Shown piece after piece: positions 54,586 through 63,681 of a stretch of DNA of 64,000 bases. Both the position numbers and the translations under genes were made by a program. The stretch is from Bog-473 sp035552395. GTDB taxonomy: Bacteria > Actinomycetota > Acidimicrobiia > Acidimicrobiales > RAAP-2. The notes beneath the pieces are model-generated. The model was not told the origin of the DNA. It was given only the letters and a program-made list of their open reading frames with translations, and searched no databases. The number at the start of each line of letters is the position of its first letter. Position 1 is the first letter of the stretch. The stretch spans positions 31,615-95,614 of the forward strand of contig DASZLL010000006.1 in assembly GCA_035552395.1 (NCBI GenBank), in the 5' to 3' direction.

Positions 54586-55538
54586 AGCCCGAGCTCCTCG
54601 CCCAGGGCGCGGGCCACCTGGCGGGTGGTGCGGACGCCGAAGCTGCGCGCGAAGAGGTATGGCAACAACAGCACCGGCAGACCCTCGGGCAGGCCCGCCT
54701 GCAGGCGTTGCAGATGGGCTGAGCGCGTGCGGCGCAGGGTGACGGCGAGGCGGGCCGCATCGAGCACCGGCGTCACGACGCCGCCGGCGCGCTCGGACAC
54801 GGTCCGCTCGGTCTCGGGCTCGCGCATCTGCTCGAAGATCTCCTCGTCGCGCTGGGAGAAGAGCTCGGGCAGGACGCGGTTGACCACCACCGCGGAAAGG
54901 TGCACCGTGGTTTCCTCGCGCACCCGCGTCACCAGCTCGAGGGTCTCGCTGACCGGCATCTCCTCGGGCGTGCACACGGCGAGCAGGCCCGTCTGGCGCT
55001 CGTCGGAGAGGATCTCGAGCATCCAGTCGGTCTGGCTGCGGATGAGCCCGACCTTCACCAGGTCGTTGATCGCCTGGGGCGCTGCCAGCTGGCCGACGAT
55101 GTGCCCGCTCGCCGGCGCGTCGACGACCACGAGGTCGTAGTGGCGCTCCTTGACCTCCCAGGCGAATTTGCCGACGGTCAGGATCTCGCGCACGCCCGGC
55201 GCCGCCGTCGCCACGAAGTCGAACGCCTTGGCCAGCGGTCCGATGCGGCCGACCACCGGGATACGCAGGTGCAGCTTGAGGTACTCACGCAGCGACGCCT
55301 CGGTGTCCATCGACATCGACCAGATGCCCGGCGCGATCTCCCGCGGCGTGAAGTCGGTCGGCGACGCCTCGAAGAGCGCGGTCACGTCGCCCTTGGCGTC
55401 GGTCTCACAGACCAGCACGCGCTTGCCCTGTTCGGCCGCCAGTTGGGCCAGGCCGGCGGCGACGGTCGTCTTGCCGACGCCGCCCTTGCCGGTGACGAAG
55501 ACCAGTTTCAGGTCGAGCAGGTCCGGCGCGCTGCTCAC
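54582..55538 (-). CDS. ArsA/GET3-like anion-transporting ATPase (first of pair)
   Basis: 318 aa from a GTG. Walker A TGKGGVGKTTVAAGLAQLA, switch VCETDAKGDVTALF and YDLVVVDAPASGHIVGQLAAP are the key motifs. VVVNRVLPELF corresponds to the A-loop. It is the upstream member of the pair and likely forms a heterodimer with the second protein, like Rv3679/Rv3680. It follows DUF3107 by 34 nt on the same strand. Confidence 0.88.
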   Translation of the reverse strand: MSSAPDLLDLKLVFVTGKGGVGKTTVAAGLAQLAAEQGKRVLVCETDAKGDVTALFEASPTDFTPREIAPGIWSMSMDTEASLREYLKLHLRIPVVGRIGPLAKAFDFVATAAPGVREILTVGKFAWEVKERHYDLVVVDAPASGHIVGQLAAPQAINDLVKVGLIRSQTDWMLEILSDERQTGLLAVCTPEEMPVSETLELVTRVREETTVHLSAVVVNRVLPELFSQRDEEIFEQMREPETERTVSERAGGVVTPVLDAARLAVTLRRTRSAHLQRLQAGLPEGLPVLLLPYLFARSFGVRTTRQVARALGEELGL

Positions 55539-55572
55539 CGCTCCCGCGCCCGGCGCCGCGCCATCGGCGTGG

Positions 55573-55809
55573 TCAGGGCGCGCCGAAGCCGACGCGCCGC
55601 TCGTTGGCGGGCGCCCCCACTTCGATGTAGGCCACCTTGACCACGGGCACGCCCACCCGTCGGCCCTTGCGATCGGTCAGCCAGAGGACCCCGTCGCCCG
55701 TCTCGAGCATCTTCTCGATGTCCTTCACCAGGGTGTCGCGGTCCGCGTCCTCGGGCATCTCCACCTCGAGCTCCTTGGGGGTGTGGGTGATGCCAATGCG
55801 CACGTCCAC
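55573..55809 (-). CDS. DUF3107 family protein
   Basis: 78 aa from the GTG at 55809, which has GAGGAG at good distance upstream. DVRIGITHTPKELEVEM, VLWLTDRKGRRVGVPVVKVAYIEVG and RRVGFGAP match the small actinobacterial DUF3107 family. The function is unknown. It appears to lead the ArsA pair operon. Confidence 0.88.
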   Translation of the reverse strand: MDVRIGITHTPKELEVEMPEDADRDTLVKDIEKMLETGDGVLWLTDRKGRRVGVPVVKVAYIEVGAPANERRVGFGAP

Positions 55810-55915
55810 CTGGTGACACTCCTCTCGTCGACTCTCGTGGGTCGACTCTCGTCGACCGGGGCAGGGGTTCTCCCCGGTGACCTGGACGTTACTGCCACGC
55901 GGCAGACTGCAAGAC

Positions 55916-57100
55916 ATGAGCGGAGGTGACGGCGCCGTAGGCACTGAGCGCAATGTCCGCTGGGCAGCGACGATGGCGGGCTACTCGGGCCCGGTGCGCC
56001 TGGCCCACGCGGACTCACACGCCCGGATCGGGCCGGCGCCCGACACCGCCTCGACCGAGCGCCCGCAACCGACCGCGCCCTGTGCCCGCACCGAGCGCGA
56101 GGCACTCGAGGCGGCGCTGCTCGCGCCGGGAGCCACCCGAGCGGTGGGCGCCGGCGAACGCTCCCGCGCCGAGGAGCCCGACGAGTGGCGCACGAGCTTC
56201 GAACGCGACCGCGACCGCATCTTGCACGCCACCGCCTTCCGCCGGCTGGCCGGCAAGACACAGGTGTTCGTCTTCCCCCAGGACCACCAACGCACGCGGC
56301 TGACCCACGCGCTCGAGGTCGCACAGGTGGCGGCTGCCATCGCCCGCGCGCTGCGGCTCAACGTCACGCTCACCGAGGCGATCGCCCTCGGCCACGACTG
56401 CGGGCACGGGCCGGGCGGCCACGCCAGCGAGGACGCGCTCGACCCCTACGTGGCCGGCGGGTTCGACCACGCTCCCTGGGGTGCGCTGGTGTCGCTGGCG
56501 CCGCTCAACCTGTGCGCCGAGACGGTCGACGGCATCGCCAACCACAGCTGGTCGCGGCCGGCCCCGTCGACGCCGGAGGGCGAGGTAGTCAGCTGGGCGG
56601 ACCGGATCGCCTACGTGTGCCACGACTGGGAGGACGCCGTGCTGGCGGGGATCGTGGCGCCGTCGCAGCTGCCCGAGGCGGTGCGGGCGCGGTGCGGGAA
56701 TCGGAGGAGCGCACAGCTCGGCGCGTTCATCGCCGGCGTGGTGTCGGCGTCGCTGCGCACCGGCCAGGTCGGCATGGAAGAAGAGGAGGCCGAGGCGCTC
56801 GCCGCGTTCAGGGCCTGTAATTACGAGCGCATCTACCTGCGCCAGGCGTCGCTGCGCCAGGGCGAGGCGGTCGTGGCGGTGCTGCGCGCGCTGGTCGAGC
56901 ACTTTTCGGACCGGCCGCACCTCATCGCCGAGGACGAGGCGACCCCGCACCCGCCCGACGTGGTCGCCGGCAGCGATGACGCGGTGCGCGCCGCGGTGAC
57001 CTACGTCGCCGGCATGACCGACCGCTTCGCCTTCCGCCAGGCGGTGGCGCTGCTCGGCTGGGACCCGGCCAAGCTGCCCGTCAGCGTCCTCGACGGCTGA
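55916..57100 (+). CDS. dgt: dGTPase-like HD-domain triphosphohydrolase
   Basis: About 394 aa from the ATG at 55916; an in-frame ATG at 55877 is possible. FERDRDRILHATAFRRLAGKTQVF, QRTRLTHALEVAQVAAAIARAL and ALGHDCGHGPGGHASED hold the HD metal ligands. SWADRIAYVCHDWEDAV gives the last Asp. These match deoxyguanosinetriphosphate triphosphohydrolases, which cleave dNTPs to nucleosides and tripolyphosphate. The N-terminal ~70 residues are a variable extension. It is divergent from the DUF3107 gene. Confidence 0.9.
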   Translation: MSGGDGAVGTERNVRWAATMAGYSGPVRLAHADSHARIGPAPDTASTERPQPTAPCARTEREALEAALLAPGATRAVGAGERSRAEEPDEWRTSFERDRDRILHATAFRRLAGKTQVFVFPQDHQRTRLTHALEVAQVAAAIARALRLNVTLTEAIALGHDCGHGPGGHASEDALDPYVAGGFDHAPWGALVSLAPLNLCAETVDGIANHSWSRPAPSTPEGEVVSWADRIAYVCHDWEDAVLAGIVAPSQLPEAVRARCGNRRSAQLGAFIAGVVSASLRTGQVGMEEEEAEALAAFRACNYERIYLRQASLRQGEAVVAVLRALVEHFSDRPHLIAEDEATPHPPDVVAGSDDAVRAAVTYVAGMTDRFAFRQAVALLGWDPAKLPVSVLDG

Positions 57101-57122
57101 CTCCCACCGCCAGTAGGGCGGC

Positions 57123-57968
57123 TCAGGCGGGGCGGTCGGGGAAGTCGGGGAAGTCGGGGGGCCGCTTCTCGGTCAGCGCGGCCACCCCTTCGGCGAAGTC
57201 GGCGCCTCGCATCATGTCGGCCATGCGCGCCGCGGCGTCGCGCACCGAGGACGCGGCGTCGCCGTGCAGGTCCCGATAGAGCTGGAGCTTCGTCGCCGCC
57301 AGCGACGACGGCGCGATGTCATGCGCCAGCCCGCTGGCGTAGGCATAGGTGTGCGCCATGAGCTCGTCGGGCGCGACGGCCCGGTTGACCAGCCCGAGCT
57401 GCTCGGCCTCCTCGGCCAGCACGACCCGGCTCGACAGCAACAAGTCGGCGGCGCGGGTCACGCCGATGAGGCGGGGCAGGAGCCACGACAGCCCGTACTC
57501 GGCCGGCAGGCCGAGCCGCCCGTGCGAGGTCGTCAGCTTGGCGCCCCGGGCCGCAAAGCGCAGATCGCAGTAGCAGGCGAGGACGAAGCCCACGCCCGCG
57601 GCCGGCCCGTTGACGGCGGCGATGATTGGTTTGGGGATGCCGAACATGTAGGCGAAGTCGGCGTCGAACTCGGGTCGCACCCCGTAGCCGGGCCTGGCGA
57701 CGTCGTCGCCGAGGCCGGCGTCGTAGGCGCCGCGCTCGACGTGCCCCTCGAGAGCGCGGCTGTCGGCGCCGGCGCAAAACCCACGGCCCGACCCGGTCAC
57801 GACGATGACCCGAACGCCCGGATCGGCCGCGGCCCAGGCCAGCAAGGCGCGGTACTCGGTGTGCATGCGCCCAGTCCAGGCGTTGAGGCGCTCGGGCCGG
57901 TGCAGCGTCACGGTGGCGACCCGGTCGCGCACCTCGTAGCGCGTCACCTTCAAGTCGGGCAGCTTCAC
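57123..57968 (-). CDS. Enoyl-CoA hydratase/isomerase family protein
   Basis: 281 aa from the GTG at 57968. VATVTLHRPERLNAWTGRM, GSGRGFCAGADSRALEG and IPKPIIAAVNGPAAGVGFVLACYCDLRFAA are crotonase-fold motifs with both oxyanion-hole positions. FAEGVAALTEKRPPDF is the typical end. It probably hydrates a trans-2-enoyl-CoA, but members also do isomerase or dehalogenase chemistry. It begins 1 nt after the stop of the small ABM-like gene. Confidence 0.92.
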   Translation of the reverse strand: MKLPDLKVTRYEVRDRVATVTLHRPERLNAWTGRMHTEYRALLAWAAADPGVRVIVVTGSGRGFCAGADSRALEGHVERGAYDAGLGDDVARPGYGVRPEFDADFAYMFGIPKPIIAAVNGPAAGVGFVLACYCDLRFAARGAKLTTSHGRLGLPAEYGLSWLLPRLIGVTRAADLLLSSRVVLAEEAEQLGLVNRAVAPDELMAHTYAYASGLAHDIAPSSLAATKLQLYRDLHGDAASSVRDAAARMADMMRGADFAEGVAALTEKRPPDFPDFPDRPA

Positions 57969-57969
57969 C

Positions 57970-58260
57970 TCAGTCGAGCGTGGTGTAGCGCGTGAGGTGC
58001 AGCGAACCGGCCTCGACGATCCGAACGAACGCGACCTGGAGCGGGTCGTCCTCGGTCTCGCGCGCGAACGCCGCGGCGGTGTCCTCGTCCCACCACAGCG
58101 TGACGACAAGCCACTCGTCGCCGTGGCGCGCCGTCGTCCGACGCAAGAACCCGGCCCGGTTCGGCACCAGCTCGGTCTGCACCCGCTTGTCGAGGGTGAG
58201 GAACGACTCGTCCTCGACGCCATCGGCGAGGCGGAAGGTGACGACTTCCACGACGGACAT
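57970..58260 (-). CDS. Small antibiotic-biosynthesis-monooxygenase-like (dimeric alpha/beta barrel) protein
   Basis: 96 aa. VVEVVTFRLADGVEDESFLTLDKRVQTE and EWLVVTLWWDEDTAAAFARETE show the ferredoxin-like alpha/beta fold of ABM/EthD-like proteins. They often act as small oxygenases or as structural barrels. The call is by fold pattern. It sits between the VOC and enoyl-CoA hydratase genes in an apparent operon. Confidence 0.65.
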   Translation of the reverse strand: MSVVEVVTFRLADGVEDESFLTLDKRVQTELVPNRAGFLRRTTARHGDEWLVVTLWWDEDTAAAFARETEDDPLQVAFVRIVEAGSLHLTRYTTLD

Positions 58261-58269
58261 CGCGCCGCC

Positions 58270-58623
58270 TCAGGCCTGGACCAGCATGAGGGGGTTGCCC
58301 TCGGGGTCCGTGATCGCAGCCAGCGTCGGGCCGTCTGGCACGTCGAAGGGCTCGGTCACGATCGTGGCGCCCAGGGTGACCGACCTGTCGAGCGACGCCC
58401 GCAGGTTGGCCACCTGCACGTAGAGCGTCACGCCCGACCGCTCGCCCTGGCGGATGTGGCCGGCCGGACCTGGCTCGGGCCCGCCGATGCCGGGGAGGAT
58501 CTCCATGATGAAGCCGTCGCCGATCTTCCAGTTGAAGAGGTCGGCGTAGAAGGCCCGCTGGCGCTCTGGATCCTTCGCCTCGATCTCCCAGTGCACCACG
58601 GGCCGGGCCCAGTCCTGCACCAC
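58270..58623 (-). CDS. VOC superfamily (glyoxalase/bleomycin-resistance-like) protein
   Basis: 117 aa from GTG 58623 (or GTG 58620), preceded by GGGAGG on this strand. VVHWEIEAKDPERQRAFYADLFNW starts the first module and ITDPEGNPLMLVQA ends the second. It resembles the VOC proteins that adapt substrates or bind metals, but the ligand is unknown. It is the first gene of the run with the ABM-like and enoyl-CoA hydratase genes. Confidence 0.85.
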   Translation of the reverse strand: MVQDWARPVVHWEIEAKDPERQRAFYADLFNWKIGDGFIMEILPGIGGPEPGPAGHIRQGERSGVTLYVQVANLRASLDRSVTLGATIVTEPFDVPDGPTLAAITDPEGNPLMLVQA

Positions 58624-58942
58624 CGCACCTCCCGCTCGCCGGCTTCGGGGCCCACAGTACCGAGCGGTCCTGCGGGCGGGCCCTTGGCCGGGCGTCCGTT
58701 GCGCGTACGCGTACGCAGACCGCGGCATCGGTCGTAGTGCATCCGGTCCCAATATTGGGGAATATGTGCGCCACCTACCCGAGAAATGGCGAATTCCGGA
58801 TGAAGATACGAGCGAAAACGAAACCCTTGGGCCAAAAGCCCTCGACGAGTATGGTTCAGGTCAGTCGTTTCACGGGTTGGGGAAGCCCGAGATGGAGGAG
58901 GCCACTGCGACCGGCGGCGCGGTGGAGGAGGGGAACATAGCC
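58624..58942. other. Intergenic region before the GGDEF gene, no gene assigned
   Basis: About 320 bp. It contains the 12-bp palindrome CCCAATATTGGG at 58748-58759 and an AT-rich stretch suitable for a promoter. An in-frame GTG at 58766 would extend the cyclase by 59 residues of uncertain character, so some of this may be coding. Nothing else is evident. Confidence 0.45.
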
Positions 58943-60559
58943 GTGGAACATTGGACTCAGGTCCTGGCCAACGTTTCGTTGTGGGAGTTCGTCCTTTTGG
59001 CGGCGCTCACTACCTTGCAATGGATCCGCCACCGCATTCGCGGCGCCGGCTGGGTCGCGCTCTCGTTCGCGATCCTGGGGGGGATCTCGCTCGTGGTCAA
59101 GTACGACGCGAGCCTGTTCTTGCACCTCACGCCCGTCAAGGTGCTGCTGGCACTCCTCTTGGTGATGCCCTATTGCTTGTTCCGCTTCGCGGCCTCGTTC
59201 CGCCAGCCGAGCCTCGCGGTGCGCGCCGTGGCCGTCGCCGTGACCGTCGGTATCGTGGTGTTCACCTTCACGCTCTCGTACCTCCCGCTGCCCGGGTTCC
59301 CGCCGCCCCCGCACTGGCTTGCCTACCGCGTCTCGTTCCTGGCCGAGTTCACGTTCCTGTTCGCCTACGTCGTGGTCCGCCTCTTCATGGCGGGCAGCGG
59401 CGAGCCACCGATCGCGGCGTACCGGATGCGCCTGCTGGCCGTCGCGGTGGCCGGGCTGCAGGTGCAGGTCCTCGTGGCGGCTCTCCAGCTCCACGGGACG
59501 ACCACGGCGTTGGTCACCGAGGCGATCACCGTGGCGATGGGCGTCCTGTTCCTGGTCGCCCTCGTGCTCCCCTCTTTCGTCCGGGTGGCGCTCAGCCGAC
59601 GAGAAGACCTGGCGTTCCGCCGAGCGGTGGGCGAGCTGGTCTCGGCGGGAGACTCCAAGGAGGTCGGTGACCGCCTGCTGCCCCACGTGTGCGCGTTGGT
59701 GGGGGCGTCGAGGGCGGCGCTGCTGACCAGCGACGGCACCGTGGTCGCCCGCTACCCGGTGGGCGCGCACAGCGACGGCATCGACGAATGGGGCCGCGCC
59801 GACGGCGGCGGCGGCGATCGCGAGCAACGACGGATTACCGTGCGCGCCCACAGCGGACCCTCCCACGAGCTCGCCGTGAGGATCAGCCCCTACTTGCCGT
59901 ATTTCGGCAGCGAGGAGCTGGGAAAGCTCGACCAGCTGGCCAGCATGGTCGGCCTCGCCATCGAACGGTGCGAGATGGCCGACCAGGTGGCGTTCCAGGC
60001 GTCCCACGACAGCCTGACCGGCCTGGCCAACCGCACGCTCTTCATGGAGCGCCTCGCCGAGGCGCTCGGCCACGTCGGCCGGCGCAGCAACTCGCTGGCC
60101 CTGATCTTCATCGACCTCGACCGCTTCAAGCTGGTCAACGACCACGCCGATCATTCGGCCGGGGACCTCGTCCTGCAGGAGATGGCCAACCGGATGATGG
60201 CCATCACCCGCGGCGTGGACATCGTGGCGCGCTTCGGCGGCGACGAGTTCGTCGCCTTCGCCGAGGTGGACCACGAGGAGGACGCGCTCGAGATGGCGGA
60301 GCGGATCCGCCGCGGTCTCAGTGCGCCCATCCAGCTCGGCGGTGCGCAGCTGGTGGTCACCGCGAGCATCGGGGTCGTCGTCACCTCGGACGGGACCTCG
60401 CCCCCGGCCCTGCTCCTCCGCGACGCCGACAACGCCATGTACGACGCCAAGCGGGCGGGTCGGGACCAGGTGATCATGTACCGCACGAACGCGCGGGACC
60501 TAGCCAACCGGAAGTGGGGCATCGAACCCGCCACCGGCACCCGGCTCAACGCCGGGTGA
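58943..60559 (+). CDS. Membrane-anchored GGDEF diguanylate cyclase
   Basis: 538 aa from the GTG at 58943, favoured because GGAGGAGGGG (58924-58933) lies 9 nt upstream; a GTG at 58766 gives a 597-aa form. About seven hydrophobic segments fill residues ~10-220. A GAF-like linker follows, then GGDEF at residues ~432-436 in RFGGDEFVAFAEV. HDSLTGLANR opens the domain and RGVD five residues before GGDEF is an I-site (RxxD), so product inhibition is expected. It makes c-di-GMP. No c-di-GMP phosphodiesterase is in the window. Confidence 0.9.
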   Translation: MEHWTQVLANVSLWEFVLLAALTTLQWIRHRIRGAGWVALSFAILGGISLVVKYDASLFLHLTPVKVLLALLLVMPYCLFRFAASFRQPSLAVRAVAVAVTVGIVVFTFTLSYLPLPGFPPPPHWLAYRVSFLAEFTFLFAYVVVRLFMAGSGEPPIAAYRMRLLAVAVAGLQVQVLVAALQLHGTTTALVTEAITVAMGVLFLVALVLPSFVRVALSRREDLAFRRAVGELVSAGDSKEVGDRLLPHVCALVGASRAALLTSDGTVVARYPVGAHSDGIDEWGRADGGGGDREQRRITVRAHSGPSHELAVRISPYLPYFGSEELGKLDQLASMVGLAIERCEMADQVAFQASHDSLTGLANRTLFMERLAEALGHVGRRSNSLALIFIDLDRFKLVNDHADHSAGDLVLQEMANRMMAITRGVDIVARFGGDEFVAFAEVDHEEDALEMAERIRRGLSAPIQLGGAQLVVTASIGVVVTSDGTSPPALLLRDADNAMYDAKRAGRDQVIMYRTNARDLANRKWGIEPATGTRLNAG

Positions 60560-60649
60560 CCTCCCGCAATGGCCGTAGCTTCGTCCGGTTCGGCTCCCGA
60601 TCCCGGTAGACCGCGAGCAGCAGACGCGGGGGTCGAAGGAGCGAGTGAC

Positions 60650-61489
60650 ATGGCGAAGATCTGGTTCGTCACCGGAAGTTCGAGGGGTTTTGGCCGGGCG
60701 ATCGCCGAGGCCGCACTCCGGCGGGGAGATCGAGTGGTCGCGACGGCTCGGAAGCCGGATGAACTCGACGATCTTGCGCAGAGCTACGGCCCGAATGTGT
60801 TGACGGCTGCGCTCGACGTGACCGATGCGGCGGCGGCGAAGATTGCGGTCGAGGCCGCGGTCAACGCATTCGGGACCCTCGACGTTGTGGTCAACAACGC
60901 GGGCTATGCCAACAGCGCGCCCATCGAAGAGATGACGGAAGGCAGCTTTCGTGACCAGATCGAGACGAACCTGTTCGGCGTCGTCAACGTGACGAAGGCA
61001 GCGCTGCCGGTCTTCCACCAGCACCGTTCGGGCCACTTCCTCCAGTTCTCGTCCATCGGTGGCCGCGTGGGGGGCACGCCGGGAATGGGGGCGTACCAAA
61101 CAGCAAAGTATGCCGTCGAAGGGTTCTCCGAGGTGCTGCACGCGGAAGTGCGACCGCTCGGCATCAAGGTGACGATCGTCGAGCCCGGCGGCTTCCGCAC
61201 CGACTGGGGAGGCTCCTCGATGGGCGTGACCGCAATCGGCGCCGATTACGAGGACACGGTCGGGAAGATGAACCGCTTTCGGGAATCCACCGTCGCGACG
61301 TGGCGGGGGGACCCACGGCGAGCAGCGAACATCCTCCTTGACGTGGTTGACCGGGATGAACCTCCGCTGCGTCTGTTGCTCGGAGATGGTGCGGTGAAGT
61401 CGGCGCAGACCTCGTCACAAGAGCGAGCCGCGGAGGCCGAGCAGTGGGCCGACGTGAGCCGGGCGGCAGACTTTCCAGAAGGCGAGTAG
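60650..61489 (+). CDS. SDR oxidoreductase (classical, NADP-type)
   Basis: 279 aa from the ATG at 60650, with AAGGAG upstream. TGSSRGFGRAIAE is the cofactor motif and ATARKPDEL gives a basic residue that favours NADP. VVNNAGYANS, the Ser in LQFSSIGG, and YQTAK complete the active site. It resembles classical SDRs that act on sugars, steroids or aromatic ketones. It is convergent with the FAD monooxygenase. Confidence 0.9.
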   Translation: MAKIWFVTGSSRGFGRAIAEAALRRGDRVVATARKPDELDDLAQSYGPNVLTAALDVTDAAAAKIAVEAAVNAFGTLDVVVNNAGYANSAPIEEMTEGSFRDQIETNLFGVVNVTKAALPVFHQHRSGHFLQFSSIGGRVGGTPGMGAYQTAKYAVEGFSEVLHAEVRPLGIKVTIVEPGGFRTDWGGSSMGVTAIGADYEDTVGKMNRFRESTVATWRGDPRRAANILLDVVDRDEPPLRLLLGDGAVKSAQTSSQERAAEAEQWADVSRAADFPEGE

Positions 61490-61502
61490 CGCATTCGCGA
61501 CG

Positions 61503-62948
61503 TCATGGTGGGCCGAACCACGTCGTGAGGGCGTCACGCAATCCGGTTTCGACGCCGTCCCCCACCCAGGCGACGTAGCCGTCGGGCCGAATCAGCACGG
61601 CGCTGGGGGGGCTGACTGCGCCGAGCGCCGGAAGCTCCCACGGGCCGGCGGCCTCAGTCTCGGCCTCGACCAGCTGGACCCGGCCGACCCACGGAGTGAC
61701 GTCGAGGCCGACGGGCGCACCGAGGTTGAGCAGCACCGGCTTCGCCTCGTGGAGGAGGGCGAAGACCCGGTGCGTGCCGTGGGCGGTCACGAGGTCCAGA
61801 TCGGGCATGCGGCGTCCGAGCAGGGGGTGGCCCTGGCCGAGGTCGTAGCGAATGTCGAGACCCGACATCATCGCGGCGAACCGTTGGCGCGGCTCCTCCA
61901 TGCTCAACAGATCGGTCACGGTGGCGCGCAAGGCATCGGTGTAGTCGTCGGTGTCACGGAGCGCGACCTCCGCCATGGAGTTGTGCACGACGCGAGCACC
62001 CACCGGATGCCGCTCGGCGTGGTAGGTGTCGAGAAGGCTGTCGGGAGATGTCTCGTTGACCACCTGGGCCAGCTTCCAGCCGAGGTTCACGGCATCCTGC
62101 AGGCCGGTGTTGAGGCCCTGTCCACCTTGCGGCGGATGCACGTGGGCGGCGTCGCCCGCGATCAGGACGCGTCCCGCTCGGTAGGACGCCGCCTGCCGGA
62201 TCATGTCGGTGAAACGGGAGACCGAGATAGGACTGTGCATGCCGTAGTCCGTCCCGTCGACACGGATGAGCGCCTCGCGCACATCCTGGAGGGTGGGTTC
62301 GCCCGTGCCGACCTGTTGTTCGGCCAGGACGATCCCGACTCGCCCACCTTCAGCCGGGCCGACCCCACCACCCCCGCGCAGGCCGAACTCCGGCACCTCG
62401 TCCACCTCGACCTCGGTGATCAGCCAGCTGGTCGTCGGATCCCATCCCGGGAACTCGATGCCCGCGGCCTTGCGGACGACGCTGCGTCCGCCGTCGCACC
62501 CGACCAGGTAGTCGGCCCGCAGTGCCTCGCCGTCGGACAGCTCGACCTCGACGCCGGCGACGTCCTGGGCGAAGCCCGTCACCTCGCGGCCCCGAGCCAT
62601 CCGGACCGGGAGCTCAGCGATCCACGCGGCCAGGAGGCGCTCGACGTGGCTCTGTAGAAGCGCGAGTCCGTAGTTGTGGCGGGTGGGGAAGTCGCTGATG
62701 TCCAGCGGGACGCCCCCGAACGATGCGCCCTGCATCGTCTGCCCTTCGGCCAGGAATCGATTGGCGATGCCGCGCTGATCGAGCGCCTCGAGCGTGCGCG
62801 AGTTCAGGCCGCGCGCTCGTGGGCCGTCGAGCTCCTGGTCGGCGCGCCGCTCGACGACAACGACATCGATCCCCGCCAGTGCCAACTCGCCAGCCAACAT
62901 CATCCCCGTCGGACCGCCACCGGCGATCACGACCGCATGCTCGGTCAT
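61503..62948 (-). CDS. FAD-dependent aromatic hydroxylase/monooxygenase
   Basis: 481 aa from the ATG at 62948; a further ATG at 62999 is less likely. VVIAGGGPTGMMLAGELALAG is the GxGxxG motif, DYLVGCDGGRSVVRKAAGI the DG motif and VLIAGDAAHVHPPQGGQGLNTGLQDAVNL the GD motif of group A flavin monooxygenases. The C-terminal thioredoxin-like domain (VLIRPDGYVAWVG) is as in PheA/TetX- and RdmE-type enzymes. It likely hydroxylates an aromatic or polyketide-like substrate with NAD(P)H and O2. Confidence 0.93.
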   Translation of the reverse strand: MTEHAVVIAGGGPTGMMLAGELALAGIDVVVVERRADQELDGPRARGLNSRTLEALDQRGIANRFLAEGQTMQGASFGGVPLDISDFPTRHNYGLALLQSHVERLLAAWIAELPVRMARGREVTGFAQDVAGVEVELSDGEALRADYLVGCDGGRSVVRKAAGIEFPGWDPTTSWLITEVEVDEVPEFGLRGGGGVGPAEGGRVGIVLAEQQVGTGEPTLQDVREALIRVDGTDYGMHSPISVSRFTDMIRQAASYRAGRVLIAGDAAHVHPPQGGQGLNTGLQDAVNLGWKLAQVVNETSPDSLLDTYHAERHPVGARVVHNSMAEVALRDTDDYTDALRATVTDLLSMEEPRQRFAAMMSGLDIRYDLGQGHPLLGRRMPDLDLVTAHGTHRVFALLHEAKPVLLNLGAPVGLDVTPWVGRVQLVEAETEAAGPWELPALGAVSPPSAVLIRPDGYVAWVGDGVETGLRDALTTWFGPP

Positions 62949-63453
62949 GCGCCCCCCATCGTTTCTCTTGCGTTGGTTCGAGCGCGAGATTCTGCGCACC
63001 GTTGAAGCCCTTGCCGCAAGCGCGTTGGGTGCGCTACATTGAGGATGGAGGGAGTTGACGATCCCCCTCTCCCCTCTTCTCCTTGTCCCTGGTGGACGGA
63101 CAGGGCCCGTGTGCGATGCGGCGGCGTCGACTCGTGCGGCGTGGTGGCCCCAGCCGCTCGTTCTCGGTTGTCACATTGGCGGTGCCAATGAAGCTGACGC
63201 GACTGCATGCATTGGCCGAACTCGCCGGTCAACCAACACGCGCTCGCGGTACCCGCGCTTCATAAAGCGTTTCAGAAGAATTTGCGTAGCGGCTCGGAGG
63301 CGTCTTCGTTGTTGCACGCGCGGACTCTCAGGTCGTGTGGCGCCCGAGCGGCACCGTTGAGGATCCGTCCCACCAACGCGCGGGCTTCCTCGTTCCTCGG
63401 CGTCAATCATCATGCGGCGCGCTCGATCTCCAAGGACCGCGTGTGGGCTTGGT
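62949..63453. other. Gap of about 500 bp with no convincing gene
   Basis: Several short open frames exist but none shows protein-like composition. A perfect inverted repeat CATTGGC-GGT-GCCAATG lies at 63174-63190. The base composition is less strongly GC at codon third positions than in the genes upstream. No RNA gene is recognised. Confidence 0.5.
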
Positions 63454-63681
63454 CTACTCGCCTCGAAGAAGCTGCGACTGGGCAATGTCCCTCAGTCGTG
63501 ATTGAGCGCCGAGCCAGTCGCTCGATCGCTTTTCACGACCTTCTTGGAGAACGTGGTGCTCTCCTGCCGGGCTATCCGTACGCGCCCCACATCGTCTGCA
63601 GACTGGTATCCGGCCGTTCGTCTCGGGCGCATGGTGGTCGTCAAGTTGAGCAGCAAGGTGCAAACACTCAGAAGAGGTCAT
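63454..63681 (-). CDS. Possible small zinc-ribbon-like protein
   Basis: 75 aa from the ATG at 63681, preceded by AGGAGG with only 3 nt spacing. MTSSECLHLAAQL is followed by RIPVCRRCGARTDSPAGEHH, giving a Cys-x2-Cys and nearby His that could bind zinc. The C-terminal helix is polar. It is weakly supported and may not be real; nothing in the neighbourhood helps. Confidence 0.35.
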   Translation of the reverse strand: MTSSECLHLAAQLDDHHAPETNGRIPVCRRCGARTDSPAGEHHVLQEGREKRSSDWLGAQSRLRDIAQSQLLRGE

